A stretch of 64,000 nucleotides of DNA from Begonia masoniana (Eukaryota; Streptophyta; Magnoliopsida; Cucurbitales; Begoniaceae): assembly GCA_022432975.1 (NCBI GenBank), contig CM039508.1, forward strand, positions 22,461,213 to 22,525,212, written 5' to 3'. A program made the position numbers and the translations under genes. Below, piece by piece: positions 11,866-23,200 of the stretch. The notes beneath the pieces were generated by a model. That model did not search any database. It was given only the letters and a program-made list of their open reading frames with translations, and was not told the origin of the DNA. Positions within the stretch are counted from its first letter, which is position 1, and each line of letters opens with the position of its first letter.

Positions 11866-12568
11866 GTAAGTGAAAATATCACATTTTTCAATGTTTTGGC
11901 TTTGGCCCTACATCACAAAATCTATACTATTTTATTACAGTTTTATTTTATATTTATGATATTTGTGAACGCATGTTTAGACATTGACATAGAACTGTTT
12001 AAAAGATAAAATTTATATGACATTTGTATGTGTATGAAAACGATGGAATTGACGAAAAGTACGTGATAGCAAAAGCCTAAACAATAATGAGATGGTGAGT
12101 TTGATCGAAGGTTGGAACAAGTTCTAATCAGTATGTGACATCTAAACGAAGGTTGGAACAAGTTCTAACTAGATGTAATATTTGACCGAAAGTTGGAACA
12201 AGTTCTAACTAGAGGTGATGTTTGACCGAAGGTTGGAACAAGTTCTAACTAGAGGTGGTGTTTGACCGAAGGTTGGAACAAGTTCTAAGTAGAGGTGGTA
12301 TTTGAACAAAGGTTGTAACAAGTTCTAACTAGATGTGATATTTGACCCAAGGTTGGAACAAGTTCTATTCAGATTGTAACTGATAAGACAATATTCAGAA
12401 AAAGTAAATGTTGACACTTATACATATTTTTACTTACTGTGTTTTTCTCATAGTTTTTAATTTTGTGATGTTTGTGAGTTTTTATCTGAGGAAGAACTAG
12501 CTATGATCGAGAATCCTCCAAAGACAGGCGAGCATATAGAAGAGGATGTTGTCGTCAATTTTGAATAA
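11866..12568 (+). other. LTR pairing module B
   Basis: A donor-like GTAAGT is at 11866, ACATCACAAAA at 11910-11920 and the complement TTTTGTGATGT at 12461-12471. Here the acceptor-like TAGG of the other copies is changed to TTTG. The downstream frame begins FLSEEEL, includes IENPP and ends in TAA. Confidence 0.5.
12100..12375 (+). repeat. 40-bp tandem repeat in LTR B
   Basis: About seven units of roughly 40 bp, each containing GGTTGGAACAAGTTCTAA with a variable spacer such as CTAGAGGTGGTG. It lies within the loop between the two complementary motifs of LTR B. Confidence 0.9.
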
Positions 12569-12966
12569 AATTTAAAGTTATGCTTTTATATTATTTAAAA
12601 AAAATATTTTTATATTATTTTATAAAAATATTTTTATATTTAGTTGCATTTAAAATTATTTTTAAGTTGGAATAATTTATTGTATCAATTATTGAATTTT
12701 TATTAAGTACGCTATTGTGTTTAAAAAAAATTTATGAATGAAATTATATTTAATGTTTGTTTAACATATAATGTTTTAAATATTTATTGACATTAATTTC
12801 AAGGTTTCTGCTTATTAAATGATTTTTGTTATTTTCAATGATTTTGAATTAAGAAAATTAGGGTTATATAACGATCCAATTTAACCTAATTTGTAAATCA
12901 ATTTGCAAAAAATTTTAAGGTTTTCAAATTGGAGAAAAATTTAAATTAAATTTTGGGATCGTTACA

Positions 12967-15790
12967 CCATCCTTGGCTCTCAGCTTTCTATTATGCTTGT
13001 GAGAGTTAGGGGCCATCTATGATTCGGATTTGGTTTCGATTTTTGGTTTTTGGTCTTGGCCGAAAAAACAAAACTGAAGTGAATCATGTCAATATTTAAC
13101 CAAGATTCAGCATACACTTAAGGACTAGTCTGCAATATAATCAATCAATCCCAAGACTTATCAAAGTAGTATTGTTTATGGCTAAATAAGTTTCTAGCCC
13201 TTTTAGCTTGAAAAGTAGTTTCAATTTAATCAGTGTAATTTTAGTCTTTTTTTACTAAAATCTTTGTAGTTTAAGTTCAGTTTTTGAAAATGGTCCTCTA
13301 ATTTATTTTAGTGATTACATTTAAAGATAAAAGTCAGGGGACAATGTTTAGTTAAAATAAACGATTTACTGTTATATATTTATAATTTAAATAAATTAAG
13401 GAAATTTTGATTTTATTTAAAAGTAATTAACTCAAGTTCAATCATTTTACTTATAATTTACTCTTTTCGAGGACAAAAGATTAATTACGTAGCTAAAAAA
13501 TTATAATATGTTTTGTTTTTGTTATATTTAATGGTAAAGGTAGAAATATCAAGATTAATTACGCAATGTCACACAGAGAGTTTCGTGTGACACCGATAAT
13601 TAATGCAATGATTGACAATTATAAAAATACATAAAGTAAAAAGACAGAAGGTTGGTAACGCAGTTTGGCAATTTGCCTACGTCTGTGGGGCCACGCCCAG
13701 TTATAAAAACATGATGTGAACCGAGAAGCGATAAATCTCATTGTCAAGGACCATGATCTATTAGAAGATAAAGAAGGTCCAACGAACAAAGTTTCACATG
13801 GTTTAGTCGTGAAAAACCGAGGAAAAGAGCGATCACTACAAAAGCAAGAGACTATAAAAATAAAGAGCTTTGTAGCATGGAAGCGGGCCCCACGAACATG
13901 GCAAAATAAGACCCACAAGGCACGGAGTTGGACTCCACAAATCCCAATAGATTGGAGAGAGAAGGGTAAAGATCTACGCAAACTACAAAGAGATAAAGAT
14001 TCACGTGGGTTGGAAAGAGATAAAGATCCACATGACTTGGTTTATGATGTGATCCAAGTTGAGACCAGATCAAGGCCCAAGAACAAAGATTCAATTGAAG
14101 ATACGGGCGGCCCAATGAGCAGAGTAAGAAGCCCAAGATTATTGAAAGATCTTTTGAAGCAAGGGAAGCCGAAGATACATGAAGATTTGGGAGGATGCGA
14201 CGCACATGCACATGTAAGAATTAAAACACATGTGCCATGCACATGCACATGTAAGAATTAAAACACATGTGCCATGCACATGCACATGTAGGAATTAAAG
14301 AGGACATGTGCGAAGCACATGCAAATCCAAACAAATCACGTATGAGAGATTTTATCCAACTGAATCTACTCAAATCAATTCAAATCATATTCAAACGTAG
14401 TTTAAACGTGAGATGATATCTGATTATGCCAAGGATCATTATCTCACGATTTTATTAGTTATTTTATTTTTATTTTCGTTTTTTTTATTATTTTATTTAA
14501 TTTTAATGTGTACCCTATTTAATGGCAAAACTATTTGATTTAATGGAGGAACAAGTTTGAATTAAAAATTGAGTTTTTTGGAGAGGATTTCTCTTTGGTT
14601 CTTTGCGAAGAACGACGATCTTCTTCAAGTCACACTTGAAAAATCTCGCTTGATAGCTTTGGTTCTTACCAACGAGTTTGGTCTGAGTCAAGCTCCTGTT
14701 TTGATAGCTTCGGTTCAGCCAACAGGTATGGCTCGGGTCAAGCTCCCGTTTTGATAACTAGGGTTTTATCGAATTCTTCGATTGGGGTCTTAGTTCCTTA
14801 CTTTGTTCTTGAATCAAAAAGGCGTTCCTATAATTATTCCGCGTTGTTGTTGGGTCCCGGGTCCTTTCGATCCGAGGTTCGCATCAAAACATTTCATGAG
14901 TTTACAAAGTTACAAGACAAATAGACTTAAACAAATAAATACTCGTTCTTATCTTTGTCGCCGCCACTTGCAAACTTCTCTATGAAATTGTTTTTGCGAG
15001 CTCCCCTCAACTTGAGATCGATCCCTCCCGAGATCTAGATCAAACAAGATCCCCTTGTTGTTGATGAGTCCTTTCGAAATCCGTGTATGACAAGATCTCT
15101 TTGCCCACTATCAGAATGACAAGCTCTCATTGTCGATAAACAGAACTCCTCCCGAGACCAAGCTTCAATGAAGAATAAAGAAGATTGCTTCCTATGACAC
15201 CGTCTGTAATATCAGGCCGTTGTCTTCGGACGCAATAAATCAACACACTCGAATAATCGATGAATTCCAAAGTATAAACAGAGTGTGTAAAATAATCATT
15301 CAAGAACCGAAGAACCAATCACAAACCCATAAGCAGAATCGAGAGGGAGAGAAAGAACGACGACGGCTTGCTGATCAAGAAATCTTCTTCCCATAATAAT
15401 GAAAAATTCGTGCGCGATTCCTTAGGAACAAAAGCTTAAATATGATTGGTAATTGTCTTATCTGAGATTTAATTAAAATATCAAATCGAAATTTAAAGCC
15501 GCAAAGAATAAGAAAACCAAATCTCACTAAATCGGTTGAGAGACATCTCGTGTGATATTTTAGGAAATTACCCTCAACTACTTGGATATGGATCCCGAAG
15601 ACTTAGGAAAGTATCCCATAATTAATGTGATCTCAAGGCTTGATATAATCCATCAAATAGCTTTCAAATCGGCCTTCCAAAACAAAGTTTGCCAAAAATC
15701 TAAGGACTCTAGATTTTCAACTACTTTCCTTGATCCTCAAGTTTCTTGATTTTAACTTTTACCAATATCTTCTTGATTTCCAATATCCAT
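12967..15790. repeat. Upstream copy of the synthase 3'-flank (segmental duplication)
   Basis: Excluding the solo LTR at 13712-14886, this segment matches the DNA after the synthase gene: 12967-13015 matches 50546-50589, 13010-13520 matches 52721-53221, 13530-13711 matches 59693-59893 and 14887-15780 matches 59894-60765. Examples are CTTTCTATTATGCTTGTGAG at 12989 and at about 50563, and the long shared run from GGGGCCATCTATGATTCGG. The match is broken only where one copy has a mobile insertion. No coding potential is recognised in it. Confidence 0.85.
13712..14886 (+). mobile_element. Solo LTR with TSD AAACA
   Basis: It starts TGATGTGAAC and ends GTTCGCATCA, flanked by the direct repeat AAACA at 13707-13711 and 14887-14891. 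It is missing from the otherwise matching duplicate at 59893, which defines the insertion cleanly. At 1175 bp without internal coding domains it is best read as a solo LTR. It includes about three copies of a 37-bp repeat with GCACATGCACATGTA (14205-14310). A 181-codon frame at 13716-14261 overlaps it and is not supported as a gene. Strand is a guess. Confidence 0.85.
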
Positions 15791-16660
15791 CCATTCAATA
15801 ATTTGAATAGATTATTTCTTGTTTTCCAAGAAACAAACTACCAACTTTGAAATCAATAGAATAAAATATTATTTTCATAAATATTTATTTGCCAAAAAAT
15901 TAATGCCAATATATTTACATTTACATGATCATTTAAAAATTGATTGAAATTATAGAGATAAAAAGTTGAAACTATAAATTTAAAATATGGCCAATTAGTT
16001 TCCATGTCGTGGACCTAAATTTGAAGATATTTAAAGAGTTTTTATAGAGCAAGAATTATAATTTTCTGTAAAAAACATAACAAGTTCTTAAGTTTGTGTT
16101 TAAATGAAAATATGAATGTTACGATAATCATTTGTATAATGTCACAATGACTTCTATGAAATTAGATCTAATTCGACCCTTATACACATGCATAAAGAAA
16201 TACATATGAGTTAATCTTGGCTAAATTATTTTCAATTAGTTAAGTGGGCGTATATACGTATTGTACCATATATTATAATGTTATTATTATATGATTTCCA
16301 TTAAAATGTTTAATTGTATATTAGGTTATTGGACTTAAAGTATATATGATAATTGTGGTAAGATACATGCCTCAAAATATGAAAGGCAATGGTCCTTATT
16401 GTATAAGTTACTTGTGATATTGTTTGTTATTCCTTCTTGAAAATTTTCAAGAAGAAGATACATCGATGACTTGATATGGACTTACTATTTAGTTTCTCAT
16501 TTTCAATTTCACTTCTAGCTAGTTGGATTTAGTGATTTACTTAATATCTTAGATACTTAAATTTAATTTTTAATAGATAATTGGATTTAGTTTGAATCCT
16601 ACCTAGTTTTATTAATAAAATATGTGCTTTCAATTGAATGAATACTTGATTTATTTGCAG
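15791..16660. other. AT-rich intergenic stretch, no feature seen
   Basis: The duplicated flank can no longer be followed here because the downstream copy is interrupted at 60766. The DNA is AT-rich with no recognisable coding or RNA gene. The last bases, ending TTTATTTGCAG, look like an intron 3' end leading into the MATE exon. Confidence 0.5.
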
Positions 16661-17111
16661 TACTCGTGTTTCAACTGAACTAGGAGCTGGAAACTACCAG
16701 TCAGCTAAATCTCTGCTTCTGCAGCTATGATTCTTGCAATCATAGAGTCATTCACTCTCGGCATTGCTCTCCTCTTTATTCTCTCGCTCTTGGGACATGT
16801 TTATAGCAATGAAGGGGAGATTATCGATAATGTGAAAAAAATGGTTCCCCTGGTTTGTCTCTCGTTTATTGTCGGCAGTATACTATCATCTTTTGGTTTT
16901 ATCAGGGGTTGCTAGGGGATGTGGATGGCAGCATTTGGGAGCCTTTGTGAATCTTGGGGCATATGATTTATTTGGAGTTCCTCTTACTGCTTCATTGGCG
17001 TTTCATTTTCATTTAAGAGGGATTGCTCTCTGGATTGGGATATTGGGAGGATCTACCATTCAGGCCACTTCGTTTGCTCTCATAACAGCCTTCACAAATT
17101 GGCAAAAACAG
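16661..17111 (+). pseudogene. MATE (DTX) efflux transporter exon, broken
   Basis: The segment encodes typical MATE family text, split over frames: TRVSTELGAGN, then a membrane segment and MVPLVCLSF, then VLSGVARGCGWQ with LGAFVNLGAY, and LRGIALWIGILGG to TNWQKQ. MATE proteins are cation or metabolite antiporters in the vacuolar or plasma membrane. There is an acceptor-like TTGCAG before 16661 and a donor-like GTGCTC after 17111. Two frame breaks are visible, one near 16727, where the first frame meets a stop in CAGCTATGA, and one near 16902 before GTTTTATCAGG. No other MATE exons were found on either side. I read it as a relic exon left by deletion or capture, lying 170 bp before the synthase start codon. 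Confidence 0.8.
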
Positions 17112-17233
17112 GTGCTCTTCTTTCCCTCCTCTGTCTCCACCGCCTCGTTCTTCAGCTGAACACTGGCTGCTGAAGCTTGAAGGTAAGAAAATCATCTCGC
17201 GAGCTGATTTTACTAGCTCTTGTCTGGTCCAAA

Positions 17234-17283
17234 GAGGCGCAGCAGCAGCAGCAGCAAGTCGGTGTAGGAGGAGGAGGAGGAGG
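17234..17283 (+). repeat. Triplet microsatellites in the synthase 5' leader
   Basis: A short GCA/AGC run is followed by a GGA run that ends at the ATG of the synthase (17284). They probably lie in the 5' UTR. No clear TATA box is visible in the short space after the MATE relic. Confidence 0.7.
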
Positions 17284-20200
17284 ATGTTGTTTTGTCGAGG
17301 AATTTCCCGGATTTCAAAGATTCAGAAAAACGGATGTTATTGGGGTCGATGGTTGATCTCTCATCAAACCGAACCTCATCGCTTCCTCCTTGACGATGAA
17401 TCCCCTCTTCTTTACCCGTATTTTGCTTCAAGGGTAATGACATTTTTTTATTGGGTATATTTTCGTGTGACGAGAAAACTGATTGGCAGCTTAAAAAAAT
17501 TGACGGATTTAAATATTTTTTTAATAATATCTGTTCTGTTACTGGTTATTTGTTAAACGAGATAAATATGTCCATCCATGTTTTTCTCATACCTTGTGTA
17601 TGTAGTGGATTGTTCTTAAAAGTTTTGCTTCAACTTTAGTTTATGTGGCTTATTTGAAGTTTTTCTTCTTAAGAAACATAGTAATTTGGAAAGGTCTTAA
17701 ATGGTTGAAAATTTATGTTTTTTTTTGGGCGGGATGTAATATACTAATTCCAGTTAAATCAGAGTTCTCATTCCAAAATATCTTGATTAAAAAGTTTGTG
17801 ATGTGTTTTTCTATCTCAGGGAGCAAAAAAAAAAAAAAAAAAAGACTTTGCCTGTTTACTTTCTCATTGATATGATCTCTATTCTCTTTCAAGCTGTGTT
17901 TTGGTGATGGCAGTTTTTTGTTATACTCTTCTCATTTAATTTTCACTTTGATCACAGAAAAATAAGTCCTTATCGGAATACTCATTTTATTTTATAATAT
18001 TTATTGGTTTCTAATGAAGGCTAATGCTTCCTATCTTAACAATTAATGGTTCTATCGTACATATTCTTACGGTTTATTTCCTGATTCTTTGGTGTCTGTT
18101 AATTAGTAGGCTCCAGGTGACAGGAAATTCTTTTCATGGTCTTCACCTGCTATGCGTAATTTTATTCATCAAATTCATGATCAAAGCAGACCCATTAATG
18201 AGGTGAATTTTCATCTTCCTTATTTTTTACTTCCTATCTTTCAATTGTTGGGTATCAATGTGTATAAATAGAGTGGCAGTAAAATGATATTTATCAAAAG
18301 TAGGTAAATTACATGACAGGGAAGTAAGGAAATTGAGCAAACTGATTGTTTAAGGTGATTAGTAATTTCTATGAAAGAGATATCATAATTAACTTTCTAT
18401 TGAGTTTTTACAAAAGTAAGTTTGTCTGCGTGCAAACTGCCATCGCTTGTGAGCTTGGCAAATGTACCCATAAAAGTGCTATCCAATTTACTTTTAGGCA
18501 GTTGGACTGCAATTTAGGAAATTTTAGGTGGTTCTGTTTAAGGTTATTTTGGAGGAGCCTACAGCTATATGAATATTTTTTTTGAACTTGTAGGTGACAT
18601 CTTCATAGATCCTGTATATATAAATGAATATGATGTATAAATCATGGTCATGATGGTATTATAATAGCACTTGTAATTAGGGGTGGGCAAAACCGGCCCG
18701 AAACCGCAAAACCGGACCGGATCGGACCGGCAGTCCGGGCCCGTTCTTGGTCGGTTCTACCTGCCATGGAATCGGTCTCGGTTCCATGATTGGAGAACCA
18801 GAAACCGCGGTACGGTCCCCGGTTCCCGATGCCGGGACCGGGAATTCCCATGGGAGAATCGACCATGGGTCATAGAGTTCCGATCCAGAAGATTTTTGTG
18901 ATTATCTTTCGTCCACGTCACTGCCTTATCTCCGTCCTCCCGAGCTTCTTCCTCTTTTTCTTCTTCTGCTGCTTCGTTGGAGCTTTCGCTTACCGATTCA
19001 TAATCTCCATTAGAATTGTGGGTCTGTGAGTTTAAGACTCCAAATGCTAAGAAATTAGATATTGAAGGTTCAGATCTCATAAATGGGTGGTTGTTTACTT
19101 GAATAAAACTTTCTGGAGCTGATGCAATGGCGGAGGGACGAATTTCCTTCTCAATGTCCGCCGAGATTTCTTTCCCGGTTTCCTCCATTGAAGAAGCCAA
19201 AATCCCTGTAAAATCTCCCGCCTTATTCCTGCTCTGTTCTCTCTCCACCATTGTTGCGCTTCATCATCTATACTGCATCTAATCCACCCAGACAGGGAAT
19301 CGGTGTTTAGACATTTTCATAGCTTATCGCTCATAGAGTTCCGACGGTCATCGACAGCGACAAAGTCCTAGTCCTCTCCTTCGGTAAATAGAAGCTAATT
19401 TCCTTCTCTTCGTCCCTAGTTTGATTTATTTTTAAATTTAAAAAAAAAATTAAAATGCATGAGAGGGAACGGGTACCGAACCAGAACTAGATTGAATGCT
19501 AGGGACCGGTTCCGGTTTTAGAAAATAAATTTCCAAAACCAACGGTTCGGTCCGGTTCTGGGCCAGAACTGGCCCGAACCGGATAGTGCCCAGCCCTACT
19601 TGTAATAAGCATGAAAAAGTGACACGTTCATGCCAAATCCATCTGTCTTTAGAACTCTGCCTCTAGCTAACTAGGTGAAATTCTCCAAATTGGAAGACAA
19701 ATATAGGATCACCTTTTAGATTTTAATTTCCAAGATTATGTTTTTGTTCTTGTCTAAGAAGCATTGACGCTTCAAATTGGTTGGAGTGTCAGTGTGTTAT
19801 GGTTCACCGTCGCACTTCACTCGGCCTTCTTTTTTGTCAGAACCATCAATTGCAGAGCTATAACATGTTTGGGTCCCATACCCTTGGCAACAAGGTTTAA
19901 TCCCTAATAATTTCACCATAGGAGTATTTGAACCCTGTATCATTTCTTTGTGGGGAGAGATCCTTTAACTAAGTAGTCTGACCCAACCATGTTATGGCTC
20001 CCCGTGGAGAGTTATGACCGAAAAGTAGGTCAAGTGAAGTGCCACCTAGTGAAATGCGATGGGAAACCATAACATAAAAGACAAATTTGAACCTTTCACT
20101 CGGTGACACTTCACTCGATCTACTTTTCGGTCATAACTCTCCACTGGGGAGCCATAACATGGTTGGGTCGGGAGATGCACGGTTCAAATCCCCCATGGTG

Positions 20201-23200
20201 AAATTATTGGGGACTAAACCTTGTTGCTGGGGGTATGAGACCCACCATGTTATGATTCTCCGGTCGAGAGTTGTGACCGATGGATGGTTCTGATCGGAAA
20301 GAAGGTCGAGTGAAGTGAGGCAGGGAACCAACATAAAAGACGCCTTATGTTATGGTTTCTCACCTCACAGTTCACTCGGCCCTTTCGCAGGTTAAAACCC
20401 TCCGCTGGTTAGAATCCTCTCTCCTGGGGAGCCATAACATGGTATGTCTCATACCCCAGCAGCATGGTTCGGTTCCCAATAATTTCACCATGAAGAGATT
20501 CGAAGACCACTTCGTTAAAGGATCTCTTCTCACAAAGAAGAGATGCAGGGTTCGAATCTTCCTATGGTGAAATTATTGGGAATTAAACTCTGTTGCTGAC
20601 TGGGGGTATGAGATCTAACTTATTATGGCTTTCTGGTCGACGGTTCTGACCGGTAGAGGGTTCTGACCCGAAAGAAGGTGGAGTGAAGTGCGACGAAAAA
20701 CCATAACACAGTGTTAGAAAGACGAACTTGCTGACATGCCATAGTGTTAGATTCTTTTCTGACATGCTACCCCCATACTTCCATAATTTATAAGTTCAAG
20801 TTTTATCAATTTTTTCCAGAGATTAGGTAATAGAGAACTAAAATTAAGAAAAAAAGTATTTTGGGATTATATATTTGACTTGTATGATATCAAGGCTTCT
20901 GGACTTATTAATTATTCTTGTTACAATCGTAATTTATTTTTCTTTATTTATAAATATTATTAGACATTGTGCCATGTCAGCATTTTTTTAGAAAATGTCG
21001 TTTTTGGATGGTGTTGTATCCTGTCGTGGTTGGTTTTCTTAAAACTTGGAGTTCTATTTAGTTTTTTATAGTGAGTTAAGCCGTTTTAGGATTTCTAGTA
21101 AACTTTTGCTTTAATTAGTATTTAAAACCCTAGTCCCAAAAATCTCGTTCTACCCTAATTTTTGTCTTTACACTAAAATCTCAATTGATGTAGTAGAAAT
21201 CCTTACTAAAAATCTACTGTGGATTTCCTGTTGTTTCAGCCAATATGATTTAAGTGGTACTTCTAGAAGGAAGTGAAAAATTTATTGATGCTAATCTTTA
21301 AAAAGAAGCTTGTGAATGTTGGATTTCAAACCCCAACGACGTTTCCAATACTCACAAAATGCAGAAATGACAATACCCAACACAAAACACCCACAGTAAA
21401 ACAACGACACCAAATGACACCCAAAATATAACGGAGACTATAAACAGAATCTAACTAGAACACCACAAACCTGGACACCACCAGTTCAAACCTATCTCCG
21501 GTAGCTGGAAGATTTCGTATCTCAAAATTAGTATCACCTTTCTGCTCCCCCAACACCAGGTATCCCCTCCTGAGAGCCATTCTTAGACGCTTTCAGCAAG
21601 ATACACCCAAACACAGCTCACTCACAAACACTCGCACTCAACTTATAATTACTGATCTGCCCTTAACTTCTTTCTGCTGTAAACATTGCCAAATCGTCCC
21701 TCATCCTTCCTCCTTTCCATACGTGCATCAGTGAATTTGTACTTATCTACTCACAAAAAACGAGCCAACTGCTTCCTACCAACTATGCTTATGCTAATAA
21801 AGACTAGTAAAAACAAAATAAATCTTTTGTATGCTTCATGTACTAAGGTTCGGAGTGAAAATCCGTGGAAGAAGTTAGATAGAAAACTCTCTTACCTACC
21901 CCTCCCTTATATAATACACCCAACAATCCTTAAACATTTTTAAAAGCAACTTCCAAACACCCTTTTAAACAGTAAAAAAACATTTGAAAATAGTGTACAA
22001 TCGAGGATAACTGTCCAACGCCAGATTACTTTGCTACAATGCTCCCTTTCTGTGAATTTGCACAGAATGGCAGTGCTATAGGTTGGTATTACAGCATGAT
22101 AGTGCTGAAAATCTGTAATGTCAACGTTGCAGCGCTGCCTCTCCATGTTCGGCCGTTGTAGTGCTGGACGACGGCCGGTGGAGCTTGGGTCTTGTCTCTA
22201 CATCAATCTCCTATCCAAACACTGCTGCTCCCACTAATTTCTTTATTGCTCGAGTTCTTTCGTTTTTCACAAGTTACTTTAATTGGATATCTATCATTTT
22301 GCTACCTTTTTAATTGGATAAAGAGTAAGGAATATATAGTTGTTTATGAAGTTAAACCCAATGCTTTTTTTCCTCTTTTTACCATAGTCGCTTATTTAGT
22401 TGGGCGTGATCTGAACATCTGGGATTATGTGATCTACAGCTCTTCTGTTAGCACTTTTCCTCAGTGCGTCTTCTTTTAAAACTTCCCATACAGTAGAGAC
22501 TTCAAGTCAAGTGAGGATCTTGAATTAGCTAAGTGTCCAATCTTTTAACCGTGTTACTATAATCTAAGAGACAAGTTAAAAGAGACGTTTCTCCATACTT
22601 TGGAGGAATTCCCTTTTCTTGTTGAATTCCAATGTGTTTTTTAGACATACAAATTAACCTGGAATTTAGTTGCCTTTCAAGAGAGATTTTTTTCCTCACT
22701 TGCCATATGTTGAAGGAGAATTGAAACAGATTGATTGTTGCCAAAAAAGAGCACATTCTCCTGGTTTTCTCAATAAAAAGCCTAGGTGGAACAAAAGAAA
22801 TGTACAATACTTTAGAATTGTCGGTTGCTAACAAATTTGAGTTATTTGGTAAAATGGCAATGCGTTTAGAATTTGTTTTTGACAAACTATGAATATTGAA
22901 TTTGTATTTGTGTATAATGAATTATGTATAGGCGTAGTATACTATGGAAATGTCAAGCTGATAGGGACTATTCTACATTTCCCACATTTCTTTTATGCAA
23001 TGGGATTTTATTGAATGAATAGTGTTTTTTGTTCATGGTTTCTATTATAGGGACAGGCAACTTAAATATTTTTTAAAACTTTCACCAGCGTCGTTATTTT
23101 TTTTTCCCAATATTCTTAGAATCCAAGACTTACTACCCAGTTGCTAGTCATTGGTATCATTTTCTTAATGATTCTGTACTTTCATGTCCTAATTTGACTT

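Larger units (their letters stand above)
11359..12966 (+). mobile_element. Right part of an older gypsy-type LTR split by the Tekay-like element (LTR B)
   Basis: From about 11700 the sequence resembles the LTR at 60766-62875. Both have a stretch beginning CGACATAGAA or TGACATAGAA, AAAGATAAAAT, GTGATAGCAAAAGCCT, and an end ATCGTTACA or GGCGTTACA. It also carries the CTACATCACAAAA motif (11908-11920), its partial complement (12461-12471), a 40-bp tandem repeat and a short acidic reading frame ending at about 12568. Its left part lies beyond the Tekay-like insertion, outside the window. The following duplicated flank starts at 12967, so 12966 is its right border. Confidence 0.75.

Noticed and set aside
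13716..14261. 181-codon frame in the TSD-flanked solo LTR
   Set aside because: It lies wholly inside the LTR, has low-complexity charged composition and no recognisable domain.
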